Below are positions 37,556-46,966 of a stretch of DNA of 64,000 nucleotides, piece after piece. The DNA is from JANWVO01 sp964458495 (GTDB lineage: Bacteria; Acidobacteriota; Terriglobia; Bryobacterales; Bryobacteraceae). Each line of letters starts with the position of its first letter. Position 1 is the first letter of the stretch. A model generated the notes under the pieces. That model searched no databases, was not told the DNA's origin, and saw only the letters and a list, made by a program, of their open reading frames with translations. The position numbers and the translations under genes are program-made. The stretch covers positions 124,001 through 188,000 of the forward strand of contig CAYWJB010000003.1 of the NCBI GenBank assembly GCA_964458495.1. The letters are read 5' to 3'.

Positions 37556-39001
37556 TCACCTGCCACCCGCGGCAGGATAGTTAGGACCGTAAAGCCTGCT
37601 TTGCGGGCGGAGCGCGAGGCGCCCGCCGCGCACCCACTCTTCGCCGCGCGGTTCGAGGTGCGCGACGAGGCGGCTGCGCCAGAGACGGAGCTGTTCTCCG
37701 TTGTCTGATTCCCGCAACTCGCCGGGATCGTTCGCGAGGTCGAACAGCTGCTCGCTGCCGTCCAGAGCGTGGTAGATGTACTTCCACCGTCCGTCGGTCA
37801 AGGCGTTCCAGTGGTTGGCGCGGTCGTAGCAGACGTCGTGCTCGAGATCGACCCATTCCCGGGACACGGCCAGCAGGTTCTGCCCGTCGCACCCGGCGGG
37901 GACTTCCACGCCCGCAGCCACGGCCAGAGTCGGCAGAACATCGCGGATCTCCACCGGAACGGTGCTGACTGCGCCGCGCGGAGCGCCGGGTCCGCGCACG
38001 ATCATCGGAACGCGCGCCGAGGGCTGATACGCGTAAGACTTGCGCCACAGGAAATGGTCGCCGGTCATGTCGCCATGATCGCTGAGGTAGACGATGAAGG
38101 TCTCCTCCAGCCATCCGCGGCGGCGCAGGGCCTCCAGAACCCGTCCGATCTGCTCGTCGACGAAAGACACAGAACCGGAGTAGCCGATCCGCGCGCGGCG
38201 CGTCAGTTCAGGCCCCACGTCGCCGTGCCAGATGTCGTCGCGCGCGGAGCTGCGCGGCCGGAAGCGTTCGGCCCAGCGGCCCACGTGCGCTGGCGGCAGG
38301 TTCGCGTCGCGGTACATGTCCCAGAACCGCTGCGGCGGATCGTAGGGGCTGTGCGGGCGCGCGAAGCTGACCTTCAGGAAGAAAGGTTCGGCGCGGTTGT
38401 ATCCCTCGATGAAGCGGGCGGCGCAGGCGCCCGTCCAGGAGGTGGGATGGAGCCGCTCGGGCAGGACATACGGCGCGGCCGTGTAGTCGTTCCATCCGAT
38501 CCCGGTGGCATCCGGATCCAGATGCGGCGCTTCGGAGGCGAACCACGCGCGGTAGTCGCTGCGGAAGCCGGGTGATTCGACACGCCCGCTCTCGTCGAGG
38601 ACCGCCTGATGGAAGCCGTGCAGCGTCCTCTGGGGAGACCAGTGCATCTTCCCGATGCCGAGCGTGAAGTAGCCCGCCGCCCGCAACAGCGCAGGCAGCT
38701 CCACGGGATACCGCTCCGCTACGCGCCCGTATCCCAGCATGCCGTGCCGCCACGGCGACATCCCGGTGAGCAGGGCAGCGCGCGCGGGCGTGCAGGTCGG
38801 CGTGGAGGAGAACGCGTTCTGAAAGCGGACGCCCGAGCCGGCGAGCCAGTCGAGGTTCGGCGTGCGCAATGCGAGGTTGCCGGCGCAGCCCATCCAGTCG
38901 CCCCGGTGCTGATCGCTCATCAAGAGCAACAGATGGGGTTTCGACTTCGACAGCGAGCGCACGAAAGCCGGCGCCGCGCAGAACTGGCGCCGGGTCACCA
39001 T
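37556..39001 (-). CDS. Cys-type sulfatase (arylsulfatase family)
   Basis: The 481-residue enzyme has the sulfatase signature CTPAR (Cys70), whose Cys is converted to formylglycine by a separate maturase not found here. Metal and sulfate-site residues follow the family: LLMSDQHRGDW near the N-terminus, GKMHW, HSPYDPP and SDHGDMTGDHFLW. The N-terminus VTRRQF resembles a twin-arginine motif, but the following hydrophobic stretch is weak, so export is uncertain. The ATG overlaps the stop of the UPF0173 gene by 7 bases. Substrate unknown, possibly a sulfated glycan. Confidence 0.88.
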   Translation of the reverse strand: MVTRRQFCAAPAFVRSLSKSKPHLLLLMSDQHRGDWMGCAGNLALRTPNLDWLAGSGVRFQNAFSSTPTCTPARAALLTGMSPWRHGMLGYGRVAERYPVELPALLRAAGYFTLGIGKMHWSPQRTLHGFHQAVLDESGRVESPGFRSDYRAWFASEAPHLDPDATGIGWNDYTAAPYVLPERLHPTSWTGACAARFIEGYNRAEPFFLKVSFARPHSPYDPPQRFWDMYRDANLPPAHVGRWAERFRPRSSARDDIWHGDVGPELTRRARIGYSGSVSFVDEQIGRVLEALRRRGWLEETFIVYLSDHGDMTGDHFLWRKSYAYQPSARVPMIVRGPGAPRGAVSTVPVEIRDVLPTLAVAAGVEVPAGCDGQNLLAVSREWVDLEHDVCYDRANHWNALTDGRWKYIYHALDGSEQLFDLANDPGELRESDNGEQLRLWRSRLVAHLEPRGEEWVRGGRLALRPQSRLYGPNYPAAGGR

Positions 39002-39690
39002 TGCACCGTCTTGCCGGTCTCCAGCTCCCAAACGCGGATCTCCGAGCCTCCCAGCAGTTCGGCCAGCTCCGCGGGCTTCCCGGCAAGCACCGGAAATGTG
39101 CCGTAATGCATGGGGATGACGGTGCGGACCTTTAGCAGGCGCGCCGCCAGCGCCGCCTGTTGCGGGCCCATCGTGAAGTGGTCGCCGATGGGCAGGAAGG
39201 CAAGCTCCGGCTGATAGAGTTCGGCGATCAGCGCCATGTCGCCGAACACTGCCGTGTCGCCGGCAAAGTAAGCGCGGCGGCCGTCGGGCAGGTGCAGCAC
39301 GTATCCGGCGGGCTCGCCGCCATAGACGAACTTGCCGTCGTCGAGGATGCCCGAGGAGTGCTTGGCATCCGTCATGGTCACTTTCATGGCGCCCGCCTGC
39401 TGCGTGCCGCCCTTGTTCATGGCCGAGGTGTTCTCCACGCCTTTCGATTCAAGCCAGGTGCAGATCTCGAAATTGGAGATCACCTGCGGCTTGAAGCGCT
39501 GCGCCAAAGCACCGGCGTCGTTGATGTGGTCGAAATGGCCGTGCGTGACAAGCAGCGTGTCGATGCGCGAAAAATCACGCCCGGAGGGAAACGAAGGATT
39601 GCCGGTGACCCAAGGGTCGATGACGACCGTCTGGCCGTTGTCCAGAACCAGTTCGAATGTGCCGTGTCCAAGCCAGGTGATGCCGGTCAT
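38995..39690 (-). CDS. UPF0173 family metal-dependent hydrolase (beta-lactamase fold)
   Basis: The 231-residue protein has the metallo-beta-lactamase motif THGHFDH, a later metal site at FAGDTAVFGDM and the last His in MHYGTFPVL. The family is conserved but of unknown substrate. The ATG is preceded by TAGAAT exactly six bases away and by GTGACG 17 bases further, with no ribosome site. It is cotranscribed with the sulfatase by gene overlap. Confidence 0.88.
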   Translation of the reverse strand: MTGITWLGHGTFELVLDNGQTVVIDPWVTGNPSFPSGRDFSRIDTLLVTHGHFDHINDAGALAQRFKPQVISNFEICTWLESKGVENTSAMNKGGTQQAGAMKVTMTDAKHSSGILDDGKFVYGGEPAGYVLHLPDGRRAYFAGDTAVFGDMALIAELYQPELAFLPIGDHFTMGPQQAALAARLLKVRTVIPMHYGTFPVLAGKPAELAELLGGSEIRVWELETGKTVQW

Positions 39691-39696
39691 GCCTTC

Positions 39697-39725
39697 ATTC
39701 TAAGCAGGCTGGCGCGGCTCGTCAC
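39697..39725 (-). promoter_or_regulatory. Promoter with TAGAAT box six bases before the UPF0173 ATG
   Basis: On the minus strand GTGACG (39720-39725) is 17 bases from TAGAAT (39697-39702), and the ATG starts six bases later. The -35 hexamer overlaps the stop codon of the upstream PEBP gene. Confidence 0.5.
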
Positions 39726-40180
39726 TTGCGCTCGTAGCGGCCCATTACGGCGGTTTCGTCGATGATGTGGCCGCGCAGCGCCTTGTCGAATTCATGCCGC
39801 TTCACGCCGGCGGAAACCATCAGGTGCCGCGTGTCCAGCGCGTAGAGCCGGATGTAGTAGCGGTGCGGGCCGTGGCCGCGCGGCGGCATGGGGCCGTTGT
39901 AGCCCTCTTTCCCGAAATCATTCACGCCGCTATAGCCCAGCCTGCCCGGCACGAACCCTTCGGCAAGCCCGGTCTCCGTCACCGGGATATCCCACAGGAT
40001 CCAGTGCGTCCAAACGCCCCCGGGCGCATCCGGGTCGTCCATGACCAGCGCCAGGCTGCGCGTGCCGGCAGGAATATCCTGCCACTCGAGCGCGGGACTC
40101 AGGTCCTCTCCTTCCCCCGTGTGTCGGGCGGGAATCCAACCGCCTTCGTCGAAGGCGAGCGAGCGAATCCGGAAAGCCAT
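39722..40180 (-). CDS. YbhB/YbcL (PEBP) family protein
   Basis: The 152-residue protein fits the small bacterial phosphatidylethanolamine-binding-like family: SPALEWQDIP, VMDDPDAPGGVWTHWILWDIP (the DPDAP and HW ligand-site motifs) and GPHRYYIRLYALD. No signal peptide is seen, so it is probably cytoplasmic. The role is unknown; family members may bind small anions. AAGGAGG right before the ATG makes the start firm. Confidence 0.9.
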   Translation of the reverse strand: MAFRIRSLAFDEGGWIPARHTGEGEDLSPALEWQDIPAGTRSLALVMDDPDAPGGVWTHWILWDIPVTETGLAEGFVPGRLGYSGVNDFGKEGYNGPMPPRGHGPHRYYIRLYALDTRHLMVSAGVKRHEFDKALRGHIIDETAVMGRYERK

Positions 40181-40199
40181 GAGAACCTCCTTCGGCGAA

Positions 40200-41942
40200 T
40201 CAATCCGGCTTCTCTATCTTGATCCCGAAACCCGCCGTTGCCAAGCCCGGGATGGAGACAGGCAAGCGGCCGGTGACGGGCGCCTCCCCGAAGACTGCCC
40301 GCACGGCCGCCTCCTCGCTCACCCGCGCCGTGCTGAAGGCCGCCAGATAGGCAGTCACCTCGGGGTAGGTGCGCAGCAGGTAGGGATTGCCGAAAGCGAT
40401 GAGGATCACCGGCCGGCCGGTGGCCAGAAGCCGTTTCAGGAAACCGGGGTATCCGCCCGCCAGATCCACGCTGCCGCGGTAGGCGGCAGCCGTGACGTAG
40501 GCGGCCGCCACAATGGCTCCGCACGACGCGGCCTTTTCGGCCTGCGCGGCGAATTCCGCCTCCGGCAGCGAAGGATCAAGCAGCACGGCGCCGCGGATGC
40601 CGCGCGAGCGCAGCTCGTCCGCCAGCCCGAGCCCCTGCGTGGAGAAACGGCTGCCGGAGAGGATGAACCAGCAGGCGCCTTCGCGGTGATCCAGAGGAAC
40701 CACGCCGCCTTCGTTTCTTACGAGCGTCACAGCCTTCTGCGCGGTGGAGCGTGCAGCGGCGAGGTCGTCCGGATCGAGCAGCGCATCGGGAATCTCCTCG
40801 ATGCGCGCGAAGCGCTGCCGGAACAGCCCCAACCGGAGTTTGGCGCGGAGGATCTTCAGCACGGAAGCATCGATCCGCGCCTGCGTCAGCCGCCCTTGCC
40901 GCAGCGCCTCCAGAACGCCGCGCACGGCGGCGCGCGGGTCTTGCGGTATCAGCAGCAAGTCGTTTCCCGCTTCCAGCGCGCGGACCGCCGCCTCGCCCGC
41001 CGCAAACATCTGCGTCAGCCCGCGCATGTCCATGGCATCGGTGGTGAGGATACCCTGAAAGCCGAGTTCCTCGCGCAAGAGCCCCGTCATGATGCGGCGC
41101 GAGACGGTGGCGGGAATCTGCTCCGGCTCGAGCGCGGGCACCGCCAGGTGCGCTGTCATGATGGCATCGACGCCCGCGTCGATGGCGGCGCGGAAGGGCA
41201 CAAGCTCCACGGCGTCGAGCCGCGCGCGGTCCGCAGTGACGGCTCCGAGGCCCATGTGGCTGTCCGTGCTCGTGTCGCCATGGCCGGGGAAATGCTTCAC
41301 GGTGACCAGCACGGGCGCGCCCGGCTGCGAGCGCGCGCCTTCGATGTAGGCCCGCACCAGCCGCGCCACCTGCTGCGGGTCTTCTCCGAAGCTGCGGATG
41401 TTGATGATCGGGTTGTCCGGGTTGTTGTTGACGTCGGCGTCAGGCGCAAAGATCCAGTGCACGCCCATCGCGCGCGCCTCCCGCGCTGTCGCCCGCCCGA
41501 GCCTCCGCACTCCTTCCTCGTCGTCTGCCGCCGCGTACGCCATGGCGTGCGGGAACCGCACGGTGGAGGTCATGCGCATGCTGGCGCCGCGTTCAAAGTC
41601 TCCGGCGACGATCAGCGGCAGCCGCGACAGCCGCTGCATGCGGTTCAAGAACGCCGCCATCTGGTAAGGATCGGCGCGCTCCACCACGCCGTCGCGGACG
41701 CGGTTGAGCACAATCAGACCGCCGACGCGCAGCTCCCGCACGAGCGACTCATATTCTTTCCAGGCGGGGCTCCGAGGGTTGGGCGCGTCGCCGTAGAAAG
41801 GGACCATCACCAGCTGCGCCACGCGCTCGGCAGGCGTGAGCGCACGCAGCCACTGCCGGGCAGGATCGGCGGCAGACTTCGCGGGCGGCTGGCCCGACAG
41901 CGCGGCGCAGGCGAGAATCAGAGGAAACAGCGGGTTGCGCAC
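40200..41942 (-). CDS. Glycoside hydrolase family 3 (beta-N-acetylglucosaminidase type)
   Basis: The 580-residue secreted protein has an N-terminal GH3 barrel with KHFPGHGDTSTDSH, the NagZ-type motif including the catalytic His-Asp dyad, and the nucleophile Asp in TDAMDM. A C-terminal alpha/beta domain (from about residue 410) follows, absent in the minimal NagZ. It may trim peptidoglycan or chitin fragments outside the cytoplasm. I choose the GTG at 41942 rather than 41948: it gives a cleaner signal peptide (RNPLFPLILACAALSGQ) and lies exactly six bases after a TAGCCT box. Confidence 0.87.
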   Translation of the reverse strand: MRNPLFPLILACAALSGQPPAKSAADPARQWLRALTPAERVAQLVMVPFYGDAPNPRSPAWKEYESLVRELRVGGLIVLNRVRDGVVERADPYQMAAFLNRMQRLSRLPLIVAGDFERGASMRMTSTVRFPHAMAYAAADDEEGVRRLGRATAREARAMGVHWIFAPDADVNNNPDNPIINIRSFGEDPQQVARLVRAYIEGARSQPGAPVLVTVKHFPGHGDTSTDSHMGLGAVTADRARLDAVELVPFRAAIDAGVDAIMTAHLAVPALEPEQIPATVSRRIMTGLLREELGFQGILTTDAMDMRGLTQMFAAGEAAVRALEAGNDLLLIPQDPRAAVRGVLEALRQGRLTQARIDASVLKILRAKLRLGLFRQRFARIEEIPDALLDPDDLAAARSTAQKAVTLVRNEGGVVPLDHREGACWFILSGSRFSTQGLGLADELRSRGIRGAVLLDPSLPEAEFAAQAEKAASCGAIVAAAYVTAAAYRGSVDLAGGYPGFLKRLLATGRPVILIAFGNPYLLRTYPEVTAYLAAFSTARVSEEAAVRAVFGEAPVTGRLPVSIPGLATAGFGIKIEKPD

Positions 41943-41948
41943 ATCCAC

Positions 41949-41954
41949 AGGCTA
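41949..41954 (-). promoter_or_regulatory. TAGCCT -10 box six bases before a GTG start
   Basis: The minus-strand box ends at 41949 and the preferred GTG starts at 41942, six bases away. This spacing, repeated at other genes, helps choose between two possible GTG starts of the GH3 gene. Confidence 0.4.
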
Positions 41955-41981
41955 GCGCAGGGGCCGCGGGTGAAGAATGCG

Positions 41982-42440
41982 TCAGGTCCGCCCGGTCTTT
42001 CGCGCCGCCTTGCGCTTCGGCGCCGCCTCGGATGCCGGAGGCTTGCGCGCGGTTGTCAGCAGGCGGTGAACGGTGCTGGTGAGGTGATGCACCTCGCGGG
42101 CGTTCTTCATGATCACCGTGTCGGCGCCGGTGTTGTGCTCGTTGAGCCCGAGCGCCTCGACGAAGCCGGACAACAGAACGATGGGCACATCGGGCTTGCG
42201 CTTGCGCAACTCGGCGATGAAGCGCGTGCCGTCCATGTCGGGCATGCGGAAATCGGTCACCACGAGGTCATAGCGGTGCCGTTCGAAAAGTTTGAGCCCT
42301 GAGGCGGCGTCTTCGGCGCAGTCCACCGTGTGGCCGAACTCGGCCAGGATGGCCTTGCGGGCGGACAATCCCGAGCGGTTGTCATCGACCAGGAGAATGC
42401 GGGCGGGAGGCGCCGGCCTGGAATTACTCCGCAACGTCAT
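41982..42440 (-). CDS. Stand-alone response-regulator receiver protein
   Basis: The 152-residue protein is a single CheY-like domain (about 14-125): acidic pair Asp19/Asp20, phospho-acceptor Asp63 (VVTDFRMPDMDG), Ser91 and Lys112. It has no DNA-binding or enzymatic output. The last 15 or so residues are rich in Lys and Arg (AAPKRKAARKTGRT) and may contact nucleic acid or membrane. No histidine kinase lies nearby, so it is an orphan. Confidence 0.87.
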   Translation of the reverse strand: MTLRSNSRPAPPARILLVDDNRSGLSARKAILAEFGHTVDCAEDAASGLKLFERHRYDLVVTDFRMPDMDGTRFIAELRKRKPDVPIVLLSGFVEALGLNEHNTGADTVIMKNAREVHHLTSTVHRLLTTARKPPASEAAPKRKAARKTGRT

Positions 42441-42555
42441 GCGCGAAAACCATGCTGAAGGTAACAGACCCGTGAAGCGGGTGTCAATGCGTCTCTAACA
42501 CAATGTGCGACAAAAGGATTTTCCTCTTGACTTCGCGCACGGCTTGTGTTGCGGT

Positions 42556-43692
42556 TCACTCCACTTCGCGCGGCGCCGTGTAGCCGGTCTTGTGGATGAT
42601 CTGGTATTTGATCGGCTTGTTGCGTTCGTCGACCACGCGCAGCGGCTGGCCGCCTTCGCCAACGAGCTCCACCTTGATCTTGCGCTGCTTGCCGTCGCGC
42701 GCAACGTTGGTGGGCTGATAGGCGAGCGAATAGGTGTTGCGCAGCGCCTCGTTGATCTGGCGGAAGATGCCGCCGTATTCTCCGAAAAAGCGCGGGAACC
42801 AGGCGTAGCCGCCTGTCTCGCGGGCGAAGGTGCGCAGCTGGTTGTCGGCCTGGAGGAAGTCGAGCCGCGCCATGGGGCCGAGATATCCCCGCGCGTCGTA
42901 CCACTCGCGCAGCGCCTGCAACGTGCCCAGGGCATAGATGGGCACGCCGGCCGTCTGGAGCTTGCGCCGGCACTGGTCGAAGGTGATTTTCGAAAAAGTG
43001 TCCATGCCGCTGCCGATGTAGAGGATCGCCTTGCGGCCCTCGATTTCGCTCATGCGGTCGGCCACCTCGGTGAGCGCGTCGTAGAGGTTGGATTCGGAGA
43101 AGCCAGGCACGCGCAGGCGCGCCAGGGCATCATAGGTTTCCTGGCGGTTGTTCGTGAAATCGCTCAGGATCTCCGGGCGCAGGTCGAAGGCCACAACGGC
43201 GATCATGTCCTCCGGCTTCAGCGTCTGCACGAAGCCGTAGGTGGCGGTGAGGGTTTCCTGCCAGCCGTAGGACCAATACTGCTGGAACAGGCCGCTGAAC
43301 TCGATCACCATGGCAAGCGTGATGGGCTGCTCGCCGGTGCCGAAGCTGATCACCCGCTGCGGGACGCCGTCCTCCAGCACGCGGAAGACCTGTTGCGGGA
43401 TGTTCGGGATGAAACGGCCGCGGTTGTCCAGCACGGCCACGTCCACATTGACCGTCCAGACGTCGCTGCGGAAGGTGGGCCCCTCGACCGGGCCTTCCTC
43501 CGCCTTTTTCCGCATTTTCGAGGGGATCTTCTGGCCTTCCTGCTCGGCTTCGGCCTCGGCGGGCGACTTCTTTTTCGGCCTCGCCACCGTGTCGCCGGTC
43601 TCCTTCTTCGGACCGGCCTGCGGCAGCAGAACCGAGGGGGCCGCGATCATCCACGCCACGGCCAGCGGAAACATCAGGCGGAGCAGTCTCAT
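42556..43692 (-). CDS. VWFA-related secreted protein of the acidobacterial family
   Basis: The 378-residue protein has a signal peptide (about 1-24), a charged low-complexity stretch (30-65) and a von Willebrand A-like domain from about residue 75. The opening VNVDVAVLDNRGRFIPNI, then FRVLEDGVPQRVISF, match the TIGR03436-type acidobacterial VWFA family. The usual metal-site DxSxS is degenerate (IEFSGL), so metal binding is doubtful. GGGGAAGGGA precedes the ATG. It is a useful phylum marker. Confidence 0.86.
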   Translation of the reverse strand: MRLLRLMFPLAVAWMIAAPSVLLPQAGPKKETGDTVARPKKKSPAEAEAEQEGQKIPSKMRKKAEEGPVEGPTFRSDVWTVNVDVAVLDNRGRFIPNIPQQVFRVLEDGVPQRVISFGTGEQPITLAMVIEFSGLFQQYWSYGWQETLTATYGFVQTLKPEDMIAVVAFDLRPEILSDFTNNRQETYDALARLRVPGFSESNLYDALTEVADRMSEIEGRKAILYIGSGMDTFSKITFDQCRRKLQTAGVPIYALGTLQALREWYDARGYLGPMARLDFLQADNQLRTFARETGGYAWFPRFFGEYGGIFRQINEALRNTYSLAYQPTNVARDGKQRKIKVELVGEGGQPLRVVDERNKPIKYQIIHKTGYTAPREVE

Positions 43693-43752
43693 CGTCTCGA
43701 TCCCTTCCCCTACAAGATATGACGGCGCGCCAGCCGCGCGAGGTTGCCGAGC

Positions 43753-44544
43753 TCAGTGAATGCGGTCGTCGGGATCCATGTCGCGCGGCGTGCCATGCTT
43801 CTTCAGGTATACCTGGAACCGCCGCTTGGCCCGTTGCAGCCTCCAGTCCCGGTAGCGTTGCTCCAGACTGGCCAGCACGCCCGGCCCGCTTCTCGCGCGC
43901 CCCGGACGGGCCTTCCCGTACACTCTCAGCCAAACATAGCCGAACAGCAGCCCGCCGAGGTGCGCGAAGTGGCTGACGCCGCCTCCCGTATCGCCGATGG
44001 CGCTCAGGAAGACGATGGCGCCCAGGATCAGCACAAACCAGCGCGCCTCGATGGGAAACATCAAGAACAGATAGATGATCGCCCGCGGAAACAGGATGGC
44101 GAACGCGATCAACACGCCGTAAACCGCGCCGGAGGCGCCAATAGTGCGCGTGTCCATTGAGCCCGCGAGTGTATTCATCACCACCACGCACAGCCCCGCG
44201 CCGATGCCGCAGAAAAAGTAGAAATGCAGGAAGCGCCGCGTGCCCCAGACGTCTTCCAGAGGCCCGCCGAACATCCACAGCGAGAGCATGTTGATGAGGA
44301 TGTGGCCGAAGCCCAGCGGGCTGTGCAGGAACATATAGGTGACCAGCTGCCAGACGGCGAACTGCGTCAGCACGGACCGGGGCGACAGCGCCAGCCCGGC
44401 GAACAGCGGCCCGAAGGCGCTTCTGGCGGCCAGGAAATACAGAACGAAGCAGACGGCGTTGGCGATCAACAGCCAGCGCACGCCCGGCGTGACCCGGAAC
44501 ATCGACGGCGGTCCCGGCGCCCGGCCTGGAAGGGAATAGCCCAT
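43753..44544 (-). CDS. Rhomboid family intramembrane serine protease
   Basis: The 263-residue protein has about six membrane helices and the rhomboid catalytic pair: Ser in GASGAVYG and His in SHFAHLGGLLFGY. The HxxxN helix is in HILINMLSLWMFGGPLED. A basic cytoplasmic C-terminus of about 55 residues follows, with RRFQVYLKKHG. Substrates are unknown. Confidence 0.9.
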   Translation of the reverse strand: MGYSLPGRAPGPPSMFRVTPGVRWLLIANAVCFVLYFLAARSAFGPLFAGLALSPRSVLTQFAVWQLVTYMFLHSPLGFGHILINMLSLWMFGGPLEDVWGTRRFLHFYFFCGIGAGLCVVVMNTLAGSMDTRTIGASGAVYGVLIAFAILFPRAIIYLFLMFPIEARWFVLILGAIVFLSAIGDTGGGVSHFAHLGGLLFGYVWLRVYGKARPGRARSGPGVLASLEQRYRDWRLQRAKRRFQVYLKKHGTPRDMDPDDRIH

Positions 44545-44764
44545 CAGCGAAGTCCGCTCTCTGCTTCAACCATACCATCCGGCACGGGATGAAGGCCGCT
44601 TTGGGCGCGCCTGCCCACGGACCCTGGCATGCGGCGCCGGAGTGACCGTCTGAGTCACAATCCCGGCCGCGCGGACAGGACTACCGTGCGCCGTCGCCGC
44701 GGCGCTCAGCGGCGCTCCTTCCGGGCTTTGGCCGCGTGGATGCCGGGCATGTGGAAGCGGCGCC

Positions 44765-46027
44765 TCAGTTGGTTCCCACCACCTCCGCGCCCGCCGTCTT
44801 TCTCCAAACCAACGCCACGGCCTGCTCATAGAACCCGGCCCAGCGGGGCGGCGCGCTGCGCACCTCGCTCAGCCGCTGCCTCGCCTCCAGCCACAGCCCG
44901 CGCCGGATGTACTGCGAAGCGAGGGCCAGCCGCGCCTCTTCCTGGGCAGGGTCCTTCTCGAGCACGCGCTCCAGCACGGGCGTCATCTCCCCGCCGGGCA
45001 GGTCCTGCTCGAGAACCGCCAGCCGCAGCAGCGTGCGTGTGTCGGCCACATCCAGGGCCATTGCCTTCCGCCAGGCCTCGCGCGCCTCGACCAGCCGGCC
45101 GCGGCGAGATTCCAGGTCTCCCACGAGCGGCCAAGATTCCGGCCACACCAGTGCCGCCCTGCGCAGCCGCGCATCGGCCGCCTCCAGCCTGCCCAGTTGC
45201 ATGGAAAGCCTGCCCAGAACGGTCCACACCAGTCCCGCCGGCGCGGGCGTCACCTGAAGATCACGATTGCGGGCTTCGAGCTTCCACTGCCGCCCCACGG
45301 GGCGCGGACGCTTCAAGAAACGGCGGAGCAGGGCATTGGCTGCGGCCTCGCGATCCGGCCCGAGGGCGGACCATTCCGCCAGTGCCGTTTCCTCCAGTTT
45401 CCCCCCTGAACTGTGGATCAGCGCCTCCGCCAGCGCCCAGCTCTGCGCGTAGAACAGCCGCGCATGCTCCCAGTCGTTGTACAGCGGAGCGCCGGGCCGC
45501 GCGGCCATCAGACCGTCCCAGGGGAGACGGGCGCCGCCTTGCAACAAGCGAATGCGCCGCTCGGCCTCGCGTTTCGGAAGAGGCGAAAGCGCATCAGCAA
45601 GCCCTTCCTCGAGCCACAGCGGAAGCCGACATCCCGACGAACGCAAAAGGTAATGGACGAACTCATGCCGCAAGGCCGGCATGGCATCCCTGTCCAGCCG
45701 GCCCATCACGATCGCCGACCAGCCCGGACCGCCCGCAAACCAAGCCGGCGAATGCGCGTTGACCCGGAACTCGGCGAATTCCTCCTCGCCCGAAAAAGCC
45801 ACGATCCGCAACCGTCCCGGGCTTCGCACGAGCCACGGCGCCGCCTCCGACAGCGCAGCGCGCAACGCCTCGATCTCCTCCATTGCTTCCCGGGCTTCGT
45901 CCGCCCCGGCGGTGGTGATCAGCTCCACCTGCCCCCGCGCCGCGCGCAGCCAGACACGTTCCTCCGCCGCTGCGGAACCGGCCAGCAGCGCGCAGAACAG
46001 AAGCCCGGGGATCGCTGCCTGTCTCAT
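44765..46027 (-). CDS. Secreted HExxH metalloprotease-like protein with TPR repeats
   Basis: The 420-residue protein has a signal peptide (RQAAIPGLLFCALLAGSAAA). A gluzincin-type domain holds HEFVHY (zinc His pair, catalytic Glu) followed by WLEEGLAD, whose Glu fits the third ligand. From about residue 255 to the end are helical tetratricopeptide-like repeats. This layout is common in acidobacterial peptidase-MA-like proteins; the substrate is unknown. ATG 46027 has GGGA seven bases upstream; ATG 46033 is an alternative. Confidence 0.78.
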   Translation of the reverse strand: MRQAAIPGLLFCALLAGSAAAEERVWLRAARGQVELITTAGADEAREAMEEIEALRAALSEAAPWLVRSPGRLRIVAFSGEEEFAEFRVNAHSPAWFAGGPGWSAIVMGRLDRDAMPALRHEFVHYLLRSSGCRLPLWLEEGLADALSPLPKREAERRIRLLQGGARLPWDGLMAARPGAPLYNDWEHARLFYAQSWALAEALIHSSGGKLEETALAEWSALGPDREAAANALLRRFLKRPRPVGRQWKLEARNRDLQVTPAPAGLVWTVLGRLSMQLGRLEAADARLRRAALVWPESWPLVGDLESRRGRLVEAREAWRKAMALDVADTRTLLRLAVLEQDLPGGEMTPVLERVLEKDPAQEEARLALASQYIRRGLWLEARQRLSEVRSAPPRWAGFYEQAVALVWRKTAGAEVVGTN

Positions 46028-46117
46028 CCACATTTCCCATCGGCAGAAAGCGGCTCAAAGTTGAGACTCAGCGGCCGGGCTTGCGCGCCGGGCCGCGGAC
46101 CGGTCAAGCTGAAACCC

Positions 46118-46897
46118 GTGCCCCGCGGATGGCGAACGACAGAGCGCCCATGGACGGCGGAACCGCTGCTGCTGCCTGCCCCGCCCTCGCAATGGCGCCT
46201 GCCGGAGTCCGTCCTCGGGCCGCTCTGGGGCGCCCCGCCCCCGCCGCAGCCAGCGCGGGGTTTCACCAGAGCCTTCAACGGCCCTGTTTACGCCATGCGG
46301 CGGCTGCACACGGCGCCGCGCCTTTGCCTCTCCTGCCGCCCGGCGTGGTATTTCGATTCGCTCGAGACATGCGAGCGGCTCGAACTCGAAGGCCGCTACC
46401 GGCGCGCGAACCCGCCGCCGCGGCGCACGCTGGACGGTTCAGGCCGCATGGCGGCCGTCGGCCTTTCCACCGTGATTGCCTGGCGAGCCGCCGGATGGCG
46501 GGCGCTGGCGGCGCCGCTGGCCGCGCGGTCGATGCCGCACCGCGCCGGGCTGCTGCACGTGGTCCCGTCCGGCATGCTGGCGCCGCCTTACTCGATCACC
46601 GCCAACGCAAGCCGCGAGCTCGAACAAGAGCTGGGACTGAGACTGGATGCACGCCGCCTGCTGCTGGCGGGTGTCGCCGTCCATGCCCTCAACCAGCGGC
46701 CGGAGATCTGCACCGTTTATGTCTGTCCACACAGGCCCGGCGGGCGCCTGAACGAAGAGTTCGCGCAGCGCCTGCTGGAGATCCCGCTGACTCCGGCGCT
46801 TCGGACTGCACACCTTGGCGCGTTCTTCCCGCCTGGCGCGGCGGCGCTGGTTCTGGCTGCGCGCCTGCTCCACCACCCGGCTTGCCCTGGGATCTGA
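46118..46897 (+). CDS. NUDIX-like protein with degenerate Nudix box
   Basis: The protein is about 259 residues from GTG 46118; TTG 46061 is also open. Near its middle is HVVPSGMLAPPYSITANASRELEQELGL, where the Gly and the RELxxE part of the Nudix box are kept but the first Glu of the classical GX5EX7REUXEEXGU pattern is absent. This pattern is seen in a family of NUDIX-fold proteins that may bind rather than hydrolyse nucleotides. The N-terminal 100 residues are Pro/Trp rich and unassigned. Confidence 0.6.
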   Translation: MPRGWRTTERPWTAEPLLLPAPPSQWRLPESVLGPLWGAPPPPQPARGFTRAFNGPVYAMRRLHTAPRLCLSCRPAWYFDSLETCERLELEGRYRRANPPPRRTLDGSGRMAAVGLSTVIAWRAAGWRALAAPLAARSMPHRAGLLHVVPSGMLAPPYSITANASRELEQELGLRLDARRLLLAGVAVHALNQRPEICTVYVCPHRPGGRLNEEFAQRLLEIPLTPALRTAHLGAFFPPGAAALVLAARLLHHPACPGI

Positions 46898-46966
46898 ACC
46901 ATCAGCGCCGCCCTTTGCGTTTCCGCCCCTGCGTGAGAGGATGAAGAGTCAGGGCGCATCCACGCC

